Shown here piece by piece: positions 57,910 to 64,000 of a DNA stretch of 64,000 bases. Each line of letters opens with the position of its first letter. Position 1 is the first letter of the stretch. Below the pieces are notes generated by a model that saw nothing but the letters and a program-made list of their open reading frames with translations, did not search any database and was not told the DNA's origin. Made by a program: the position numbers and the translations under genes. This stretch comes from Rubinisphaera italica (lineage in GTDB: Bacteria > Planctomycetota > Planctomycetia > Planctomycetales > Planctomycetaceae), in the NCBI RefSeq assembly GCF_007859715.1, contig NZ_SJPG01000001.1, positions 5,524,001 through 5,588,000 on the forward strand. Direction: 5' to 3'.

Positions 57910-59109
57910 ATGAAGAGTCCATCGAATTCATTTTTGCAACAGACACGGTCTGGTCAAAAAGCATCTCCTCGCCGTGGGGCAATGATCGTGTTTCTGGCGG
58001 TCATGATGTCACTCTTCATGATTGCCGTGATCTTCACGGTCGATGTGGCCTACATGCAGATGGTGAAAACCGATGTCCGAATCGCAGCCGACGTCTCTGC
58101 TAAGGGAGGTGTGGAAGCTTTACTGCGCACCGAAAATTCGACGAAAGCCGAAACCGCTGCCAAGCGATTTCTCGAATTGAATACCGTGGCCAATCAGACC
58201 ATGAAGTTCAATGATGGTGATATTGAATTGGGCAAAGTGGTCCAAAACGGTAACAGTAAAAAATGGAAATTCAAAACGAACCAAACCCCTTACAATGCGA
58301 TGCGGGTAACGGTCCGACTGGACGATAATGCCAATGCTTCCGTCCCTCTGTTTTTTGCTCGATTTTTTGATGATCAGAATTACAAGCCACAGCACACATC
58401 GATCGCTGCGAACCTGGTGCATGAAATTGTGTTGTGTATCGACCGTTCTGGCTCCATGTGTTTCGATCTGACGGGAGTCGACTATTCGTATCCGAGTGGT
58501 ATCCCCAAATACCCAAAGGGTTATATTACGCCACCCCACAGCACAGGAAGTCGTTGGGCTAAGCTTGATGTGGCCATTCAGGCCTTCGTAAGCAAAATCA
58601 AATTGCGTACAATTGAGCCGGATATTGCTCTCGTAACCTGGGGATCTGATACCAGGCTTGGTTATAACTGGCGACCCTATAATGGTCGTAGATTCAAAGC
58701 TGTCGAAGTCGACCTTAACCTTGGTCAGAATATTGACAAGGTAAATGCCGCTATCGCCGATCGTTACAACGACATTATGGTTGGTGGTACAAATATGGCC
58801 GCTGGTATTGATAAGGCGATTAGCATTCTGACTTCACCGAGTGCCAATTCGCTTGCTCAAAAAACGATCATCCTGATGTCCGATGGTGTGTGGAATACGG
58901 GACGTAATCCTGTGTCATCTGCCCAAACGGCAGCGGCCAAAAATATCACGATTCACACGGTTTCTTTTTTATCAGTCAGTAATCAATCCGTCATGAGTAC
59001 GATTGCCTCGACAACAGGTGGCAAAAATTATAGCGCACTCAATGTCCAGGATCTAAAAACGGCCTTTGAGGAACTTGCCGAAGATTTACCGATCGTTTTG
59101 ATCGACTAA
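57910..59109 (+). CDS. TadG-like protein with von Willebrand factor A domain
   Basis: RRGAMIVFLAVMMSLFMIAV is the TadG-type N-terminal helix (about residues 23-42) with a preceding RRG. A VWA domain starts near residue 175, with the MIDAS motif DRSGSM, conserved VTWGSDT and ILMSDGVWNTG. VWA domains bind ligand through a metal ion. ATG 57910 is chosen because acagga lies about 6 nt upstream. The middle gene of the three-gene Tad-like cluster, it may be a surface adhesin. Confidence 0.88.
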   Translation: MKSPSNSFLQQTRSGQKASPRRGAMIVFLAVMMSLFMIAVIFTVDVAYMQMVKTDVRIAADVSAKGGVEALLRTENSTKAETAAKRFLELNTVANQTMKFNDGDIELGKVVQNGNSKKWKFKTNQTPYNAMRVTVRLDDNANASVPLFFARFFDDQNYKPQHTSIAANLVHEIVLCIDRSGSMCFDLTGVDYSYPSGIPKYPKGYITPPHSTGSRWAKLDVAIQAFVSKIKLRTIEPDIALVTWGSDTRLGYNWRPYNGRRFKAVEVDLNLGQNIDKVNAAIADRYNDIMVGGTNMAAGIDKAISILTSPSANSLAQKTIILMSDGVWNTGRNPVSSAQTAAAKNITIHTVSFLSVSNQSVMSTIASTTGGKNYSALNVQDLKTAFEELAEDLPIVLID

Positions 59110-59156
59110 TTGCGTTAAGCATTCGGTTCAGATAAGTCCTCATTATTAATAGAGAC

Positions 59157-59594
59157 TTGAGTAGACCATTGAAAAAGAATCACAGAATTTCCGATCAGAA
59201 TATCAGCGAACGATCAGGTGCTGCGCTGGTCGAATTTGCGATTTGTGTGCCTGTTGTTTTTGTGCTCTTCTTCGCTTCGTTCGACATCTGCCGTTTTAGC
59301 ATGATTACCCATGCCGCAGAGCAAGCTGCTTTTGAAGGCGCCAGGCGTGGGTCGATTCCGGGAGCAACGGCTGCAGAAGCCAAGCAGGCTGCTCAGGATG
59401 AACTCGATAAACTGAGTTTGAAAAGTGCGATTATTACCGTGACACCCACTACGATCTACAACTCAACCGAAAAAGTGACGGTCAATGTTCGACTCTCACT
59501 GGAAGCCAACAGCTGGGTCCCCACCAAAGTCCTCACCGGAGGCTACATCGATCGCACTTCGACTCTCACTCGCGAATATGTGACCAGCGATTGA
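59157..59594 (+). CDS. TadE-like minor pilin (2)
   Basis: RSGAALVEFAICVPVVFVLFF is the TadE-type helix with G-x-x-x-V-E, split here for description. EQAAFEGARRGSIPGAT follows, as in TadE proteins. The start is TTG, as no ATG is available before the helix. The 145 residues end at 59594, just before the convergent acyl-CoA dehydrogenase gene. The three clustered genes lack the TadA ATPase and secretin, which must lie elsewhere if the system is complete. Confidence 0.85.
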   Translation: MSRPLKKNHRISDQNISERSGAALVEFAICVPVVFVLFFASFDICRFSMITHAAEQAAFEGARRGSIPGATAAEAKQAAQDELDKLSLKSAIITVTPTTIYNSTEKVTVNVRLSLEANSWVPTKVLTGGYIDRTSTLTREYVTSD

Positions 59595-59600
59595 TCTCTC

Positions 59601-61547
59601 TTACTTATATTGCATCATAATTTCTTCGGCTTGGATTTTGTCGATCAAAGCATCGCTATTCTCGATGACATGTTTCCCCAGGGTGGTGGCGGTCTTAAAG
59701 AATGTGCCATCCGGTCTATGACCACTAATACGGTTTTGCAAATGTTGTGCGAGAACATCAGCAGCTGCGATGTGGATTTCATCTCCCGTACGGGCAGCAT
59801 ATAAGCATGTCACCAGTATGACGACCTGATCCTGAATTCTCTGCGAGAGATCGGCCATCGCGCATTGACGATCCGCCAATGCCAATTGGAATTTCCGCAT
59901 CAGGTTATCGACATCAATCCGCGAGTGTTGCAACTGATGGGCGGCTTTATTTGCGTGAGCACCCAGGACTTCCGGCATGCCGTTGAAGTCGGGAGTTGTG
60001 GCCCAGTTGAGAGCTTCTCCAACTCTCCATTTGACGTACGGGATTGCAGCCTGTCTCAACGCGACCAGATGAGCCGGGTTGAGAGGATTCGGCTGCTTGA
60101 TTCCTGCTTCTTGCAACGCCTTGCCAATTGGCTCGTAATACTCTTTACCATGCTGCTTGATCAGCGATTTCATAAACGCCATCCCCAGCATCTCCCCTTC
60201 CCCTTCGTAGATACAAGGGGCGAGAAACTCGTGGACGTTATCGCCAAACAGGTGACCATGCAGAAACGAACGGCCACCGTGCGTTTTCATAAACAGTTCA
60301 ATCGCCGTTTCCTTCTGTACCTCACTCCCGAAGATCTTGGCAATAATGCACTCCATCTCACCGCGATAACCCTGATCGAGCAAACCTCCGCACCATTCGA
60401 CAAGGGCATCGCAAGCGACAATGTAAGCCGACATCATTCCGACGCGACGACGAACCAATTCGCGAGCTTCAATTGGTAAGCCGTAAGTTTCACGATAGCG
60501 AATCCACGGAAGTGTATTTGCCAGCATCAAACGAATTGTCCCCGCTGCAGTGGCACACAAAGCGACACGACCGCGGTTCAATCCATGATAGGCAATGGTT
60601 AACCCATCCCCTCCCTCGATCTGCAAGAGATTCTCTTTGGGAACCTGGAACCGATTGAACTTCAAACCGTTATTATAGGAATGCTTCAGTGCGTATAGGC
60701 CATAGTCGACCATTTGGAACTGATCGTTTTCCTCGGAAGGGAGTTCAGCAATCAGGACTGCTGGCTTGCCTTCGATGCGGCAGACTAATCCGATTACACG
60801 ACCCGGGATCGCATTCGTGATAAACAGTTTTTCGCCAGTGACGTAATAATGATCTCCTTCGAGGACCGCCTCAGTTTTCAGGGCCGTCAAATCGGAACCT
60901 GCACCAGGTTCCGTGAGTGCGAAAGCGGAAAGCTTTTCACCAGAGGCGAGTAACGGCAGAAAATTTTCTTTGAGATCAGGCGTGCCGAATGTCATTAACG
61001 GATCGACGGCTCCAATGCAGCCATGTACCGATCCCAAACCCGCAACAGTTGGATTGATTGTGGCCATCTCTGTCAGAAATCGGGAAAACAACTGGAAGGG
61101 GAGTTCACTTCCGCCATACTTCTTATCAACGAGCAATCCCCAGTAACCAGCTTCCCCTAAATCATTAAAGAGTTCAGGGGTAATTTTACCCTTCTCGTCG
61201 TAATGAGTGCCGTTGTTCTGATGTCGTTGAACAACTTTGAGACAGTTTTGCAATTGCACGGCCAGTTTCGGGTCGGCGATTACCTCTTGTGATTGGAAGT
61301 TTTCCTTGGGAAATGTTTGATCCCAGACCGCTCGATGGATTGGGCTTTGCTGAGTTTGATACTCAGGAGCAAAGAAGAGTTCAAGTTCATCATCGGCCCG
61401 ATCAATTGTGCCCGTCTTGGTCGCCTCATCCTGAGACTTCCCGCTGAGTAATAACGCGGTTTCTACAAACGTTTTTTCCGGGGCAGGTTTGTTAAGGGAG
61501 TTCTCAGCCAAATCCGAATTGGTTGTGGGGTCATCAAGAGTGGACAT
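59601..61547 (-). CDS. Acyl-CoA dehydrogenase family protein
   Basis: The 648-residue enzyme has the flavin-binding acyl-CoA dehydrogenase core (about 100-480). [19 protein letters not shown] is the first signature, [15 protein letters not shown] lies in the middle, and [18 protein letters not shown] places the catalytic Glu region. It is longer than the 380-residue short-chain forms and has an additional C-terminal helical domain like very-long-chain/ACAD9 types. It should begin fatty-acid beta-oxidation; chain-length preference is unknown. It is convergent with the TadE gene, only 6 nt apart. Confidence 0.93.
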   Translation of the reverse strand: MSTLDDPTTNSDLAENSLNKPAPEKTFVETALLLSGKSQDEATKTGTIDRADDELELFFAPEYQTQQSPIHRAVWDQTFPKENFQSQEVIADPKLAVQLQNCLKVVQRHQNNGTHYDEKGKITPELFNDLGEAGYWGLLVDKKYGGSELPFQLFSRFLTEMATINPTVAGLGSVHGCIGAVDPLMTFGTPDLKENFLPLLASGEKLSAFALTEPGAGSDLTALKTEAVLEGDHYYVTGEKLFITNAIPGRVIGLVCRIEGKPAVLIAELPSEENDQFQMVDYGLYALKHSYNNGLKFNRFQVPKENLLQIEGGDGLTIAYHGLNRGRVALCATAAGTIRLMLANTLPWIRYRETYGLPIEARELVRRRVGMMSAYIVACDALVEWCGGLLDQGYRGEMECIIAKIFGSEVQKETAIELFMKTHGGRSFLHGHLFGDNVHEFLAPCIYEGEGEMLGMAFMKSLIKQHGKEYYEPIGKALQEAGIKQPNPLNPAHLVALRQAAIPYVKWRVGEALNWATTPDFNGMPEVLGAHANKAAHQLQHSRIDVDNLMRKFQLALADRQCAMADLSQRIQDQVVILVTCLYAARTGDEIHIAAADVLAQHLQNRISGHRPDGTFFKTATTLGKHVIENSDALIDKIQAEEIMMQYK

Positions 61548-61709
61548 GAATCTTTCCTTATTGCTAATGATCTCAGCTAATTTTCATCGATGATCTTTCT
61601 AATGTATTGTAACATCAAACAACTTTGTTGTGAGGGGCAATTTCACGCGAACCTGAATGGTTTTCATTCCGTCCAGAAAAGGTGTTGACTGGGAAATCCG
61701 GCAATTAGC

Positions 61710-61738
61710 TTGACCAATCCCTCAAGAATGAGTAATTT
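61710..61738 (+). promoter_or_regulatory. Probable promoter of the leu leader and leuA
   Basis: TTGACC and TAATTT are separated by 17 nt. The -10 box ends 6 nt before the ATG of the leader reading frame, so the predicted transcription start is that ATG. This would give a leaderless mRNA. Confidence 0.65.
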
Positions 61739-61744
61739 TAAGCC

Positions 61745-61819
61745 ATGAAAATAACAACTGCCAATAACCTCCTGAGCCTAAACGGACTACTAAGCCCATT
61801 CACCAGTGGGACGTCTTAG
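61745..61819 (+). CDS. Leucine-rich leader peptide upstream of leuA
   Basis: A 24-codon frame (ATG to TAG) contains Leu at codons 9, 10, 12, 15 and 16 (CTC, CTG, CTA, CTA, CTA), in NNLLSLNGLLSPFTSG. Five Leu of 24 is high for so short a frame. It starts where transcription is predicted to begin, so translation would be leaderless. Its stop lies inside strand 2 of the attenuator. The role proposed is leucine sensing by ribosome stalling at scarce leucyl-tRNA. Confidence 0.7.
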   Translation: MKITTANNLLSLNGLLSPFTSGTS

Positions 61820-61878
61820 GCTACGTAGATGCATTTCTTGAAAAGCCCTGAGACAACCCCTGTCTCAGGGCTTTTTTT
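61775..61878 (+). promoter_or_regulatory. Putative leucine attenuator of leuA
   Basis: Four strands can pair in mutually exclusive ways. Strand 1 (agcctaa, 61775-61781) pairs with strand 2 (ttaggct, 61816-61822), with an inner gac/gtc and a ccca/tggg hairpin inside. Strand 2 (gtcttaggct, 61813-61822) also pairs with strand 3 (agccctgagac, 61844-61854), with one bulged C and one G-U pair. Strand 3 pairs perfectly with strand 4 to form the terminator. Stalling at Leu codons covers strand 1 and would favour 2:3 and read-through into leuA. Confidence 0.72.
61841..61878 (+). terminator. Rho-independent terminator in the leuA leader
   Basis: A perfect 15-bp stem, aaaagccctgagaca/tgtctcagggctttt, with a 5-nt loop is followed by more T. 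It lies about 125 nt before the leuA ATG and after no other gene on this strand, which fits an attenuator. Confidence 0.92.
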
Positions 61879-61901
61879 GTGTACACGTACCATTTTAACC
61901 T

Positions 61902-61960
61902 GAAGCGTCAGCGAGGGGACGGCGTAGTATTTGTAGTGTGCGTCGAGACGCACCCTACTA
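61902..61960. repeat. Repeat insertion in the leuA leader
   Basis: A copy of the gaagcgtcagcgagggga repeat (61902-61923) is followed by a palindrome, gtgcgtc-ga-gacgcac (61938-61953). Both lie between the attenuator terminator and the leuA ribosome binding site. Confidence 0.7.
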
Positions 61961-62003
61961 TTTAATCGAACACGTAATTGATTTCGCGATAAGGAAAAAT
62001 CTC

Positions 62004-63551
62004 ATGAGTGACAACGTCATTCGCATTTTCGACACAACTCTTCGTGACGGCGAGCAATCGCCTGGCTGCAGTATGAATATGGCCGAGAAGCTCGAAGTGG
62101 CCAATGCACTGGTTGAGTTGGGTGTCGACATTATCGAAGCGGGGTTCCCCATTGCCTCGCCCGATGATTTCAAAGCCGTCAAAACCATTGCCGAACAACT
62201 CGGAGATCGCACCACAATTTGCGGATTGGCCCGCTGTCGTGCAGAAGATATCGATCGCGCCTGGGAAGCGTTGAAGCATGCTCAAAATTCTCGCATTCAT
62301 GTTTTTCTGGCCACATCTGCCATTCACATGCAGTACAAACTCAAAATGGCGGAAGAAGAAATTGTGCGACGTACGGCTGAAATGGTCGGACGCGCACGCG
62401 GTTACTGCGACAACATTGAATTCTCCCCTGAAGATGCCTCGCGTACCGAACTCGATTTTCTGTGCAAGGTTGTCGAGACCGCAATTACTGCGGGGGCAAC
62501 AACGGTTAACATTCCCGATACCGTCGGATATGCCACGCCGAGTCATTACTACAATATGATTCGCACCTTGAAGACGCAGGTCCCGAATATCGATCAGGCA
62601 ATTATCAGTACGCACTGTCATAATGACCTTGGCCTGGCAGTCGCGAATTCCCTGGCTGCCGTCGAAGCAGGAGCTCGACAAGTCGAGTGCACAATGAATG
62701 GCCTGGGAGAACGAGCCGGTAATGCGGCTCTTGAAGAAATTGTAATGGCCCTTAAAACACGGTCGGACTATTACAACATCACCACGAATATTAAAACGCA
62801 GCGTCTGGTTCCTACCAGTCGTCTGGTCTCTTCAGTTACGGGCATGAAAGTGCAGCGCAACAAAGCGATTGTGGGGCAGAACGCCTTCGCGCATGAAGCC
62901 GGGATTCATCAGCATGGGATGTTGCAGGAACGGACAACTTACGAAATCATGCGTCCGGAAGATGTCGGTTTTTTAGGGACGAATCTGGTTCTGGGAAAAC
63001 ACAGTGGACGTCACGCTTTTCAGGATCGACTGACTTCACTCGGCTACACTCCCGATGAAGAAACGTTCCAGAAAGTGTTCGATGATTTCATCACACTGGC
63101 CGACAAGAAAAAAGAAGTTTACGATGCCGACATTGTCGCCTTGATGGAACAACGCTCCCATAAAGTTCCAGAAATCTGGTCCATGGTTTCGATGCACACT
63201 TCTGCGGGAACCGGTACGATTCCGACGGCAACGATTGAACTTCGTCATGAGAATGGAGACGTCCGCCGCGATGCAGCCACTGGCGATGGACCGATTGATG
63301 CCGTGTTCGTTGCGTTGGAACGCGTTGTCGGCGTGACAGTCAAGCTGAAAGATTTTGATGTCAGTAGCGTTTCGAGTGGCAAGGATGCGTTGGGCCAGGT
63401 CAATGTGACTATCGCGGATGGTTCAGAGACGCATCACGGGCACGGCATCAGCACCGATGTTATCGAAGCAGCCTCTGCCGCTTATCTGCAGGCGTTGAAT
63501 AAGGCACTGTCTCAAAGACTTTCCAATGAAAGGCAACCGGCAGAAACTTAA
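62004..63551 (+). CDS. leuA: 2-isopropylmalate synthase
   Basis: LeuA condenses acetyl-CoA with 2-ketoisovalerate, the first committed step of leucine synthesis. [16 protein letters not shown] is the N-terminal signature with the metal-binding Asp, [20 protein letters not shown] holds the His-x-His metal pair, and [14 protein letters not shown] is the third signature. A C-terminal regulatory domain (about 390-505) is present, so leucine feedback is likely. ATG 62004 follows aagga at 9 nt. A GTG at 61938 is in frame but falls in a repeat. At 515 residues it is normal. A terminator follows. Confidence 0.97.
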   Translation: MSDNVIRIFDTTLRDGEQSPGCSMNMAEKLEVANALVELGVDIIEAGFPIASPDDFKAVKTIAEQLGDRTTICGLARCRAEDIDRAWEALKHAQNSRIHVFLATSAIHMQYKLKMAEEEIVRRTAEMVGRARGYCDNIEFSPEDASRTELDFLCKVVETAITAGATTVNIPDTVGYATPSHYYNMIRTLKTQVPNIDQAIISTHCHNDLGLAVANSLAAVEAGARQVECTMNGLGERAGNAALEEIVMALKTRSDYYNITTNIKTQRLVPTSRLVSSVTGMKVQRNKAIVGQNAFAHEAGIHQHGMLQERTTYEIMRPEDVGFLGTNLVLGKHSGRHAFQDRLTSLGYTPDEETFQKVFDDFITLADKKKEVYDADIVALMEQRSHKVPEIWSMVSMHTSAGTGTIPTATIELRHENGDVRRDAATGDGPIDAVFVALERVVGVTVKLKDFDVSSVSSGKDALGQVNVTIADGSETHHGHGISTDVIEAASAAYLQALNKALSQRLSNERQPAET

Positions 63552-63592
63552 GCCTTCGCAATCGCGATCATTCTTCTGTAGGAAATCGATTC

Positions 63593-63633
63593 AAACAATC
63601 CCTCGTAAAAAACTGCGAGGGATTGTTTTGTTT
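63593..63633 (+). terminator. Rho-independent terminator of leuA
   Basis: The 13-bp stem aaacaatccctcg/cgagggattgttt is followed by gttttg. It lies about 40 nt after the leuA stop. Confidence 0.85.
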
Positions 63634-63805
63634 TGACACATATCGAACAGATTTCCGGAGTGAATTTGTTGAAAAATGGTCCACTTGCGTAGAGTTATCA
63701 TTTTTTTCTCGTAAAACACTTGAATTGAAGACCGTGATCAATTAGTTATGCCGGACGCGCACCGTTTTGCGCAGATGTCTTTCTTATTGAATTCAGGTAT
63801 GCTTC

Positions 63806-64000
63806 ATGAGTCACAACATTCCACGCGGTTTGAGCGATGTCCAATTTGTTCTGTTGGGGTTAGTCATCGACGGTGAAAAAACCGGTACCGAATTGCGTCA
63901 ACTTCTTCGCGACGACTACGGTTGGGATACGAGTACGAGTTCGTTTTACACATACTTTGAACGTCTGGGCAAAGAAGGACTGTGTGCCATTAAAACGACA
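63806..64000 (+). CDS. PadR-like winged-helix transcriptional regulator, 3' truncated
   Basis: The first 65 residues are in view. SDVQFVLLGLVIDGEKTGTEL is the typical opening helix and turn of PadR proteins, split here for description, and FYTYFERLGKEGL corresponds to the recognition helix. PadR proteins are repressors, often responding to small molecules. The rest lies beyond the window. A weak cagg precedes the ATG. Confidence 0.65.
   Translation, partial: MSHNIPRGLSDVQFVLLGLVIDGEKTGTELRQLLRDDYGWDTSTSSFYTYFERLGKEGLCAIKTT

Noticed and set aside
61938..62003. GTG at 61938 as the leuA start
   Set aside because: It falls in a palindromic repeat, would add 22 residues unlike any LeuA, and ATG 62004 has a good ribosome binding site.

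Overview
The window looks like ordinary chromosome of a planctomycete of the Rubinisphaera/Gimesia/Planctomicrobium kind. The evidence is a Planctomycete-type cytochrome c/DUF1549/DUF1553 gene followed by a DUF1501 gene, a sulfatase, three PQQ-type beta-propeller genes, a Gfo/Idh/MocA oxidoreductase, several families of short palindromic intergenic repeats, and GTG/TTG starts often with weak ribosome binding sites. I see no transposase, integrase, phage gene, CRISPR array or rRNA. Most genes are housekeeping or phylum-typical.

Layout. 1-2.2 kb: the end of a sugar-type oxidoreductase and two paralogous small Flp-pilin-like genes separated by heptanucleotide repeats. 2.6-6.8 kb: tRNA-Gly(GCC), trigger factor and threonyl-tRNA synthetase with an insertion. 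7.3-14.5 kb: the DUF1553/DUF1501 pair, KptA, an NHL-repeat protein, a NUDIX-like protein and type III pantothenate kinase. 14.5-21 kb: M1 peptidase, EamA transporter, an SxtJ/DUF5989 membrane pair and a very acidic HTH-plus-membrane protein. 21.6-26.4 kb: pyrF, M3 oligopeptidase, MOSC protein and a parvulin-type isomerase. 26.9-34.8 kb: a giant FHA/coiled-coil protein, a zinc alcohol dehydrogenase, truA, argH, a 43-residue membrane protein and a VOC protein. 35.1-40 kb: a sugar isomerase-like protein, a TPR protein with two RNA-polymerase alpha C-terminal domains, rpsR and uup. 40-48.5 kb: three PQQ propellers around a GNAT/ATP-grasp fusion, a HIT protein, purU and an AT-rich orphan. 48.9-57.1 kb: TPR lipoprotein, sulfatase, FAH-family enzyme, DUF2617-like protein, an enlarged signal peptidase I and an HD hydrolase. 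57.2-59.6 kb: a TadE/TadG(VWA)/TadE cluster. 59.6-64 kb: acyl-CoA dehydrogenase, leuA and the start of a PadR-like regulator.

The strongest regulatory discovery is upstream of leuA. A near-consensus promoter places its predicted transcription start on the ATG of a 24-codon reading frame with five leucine codons. It is followed by mutually exclusive 1:2, 2:3 and 3:4 pairings, the last being a 15-bp rho-independent terminator. This is the architecture of ribosome-mediated leucine attenuation, here apparently with a leaderless leader peptide.

The second discovery is a gap-free 98-nt direct repeat (18307-18404 and 53485-53582, about 82% identical). Each copy lies just 3' of an unrelated gene, and a long-range stem is preserved in both. 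At least seven families of short palindromic repeats occupy the larger intergenic gaps. Several protein architectures also deserve attention: the signal peptidase insert, the alpha-CTD/TPR fusion, the acidic HTH protein, the FHA coiled-coil protein and the GNAT/RLAN/ATP-grasp fusion.
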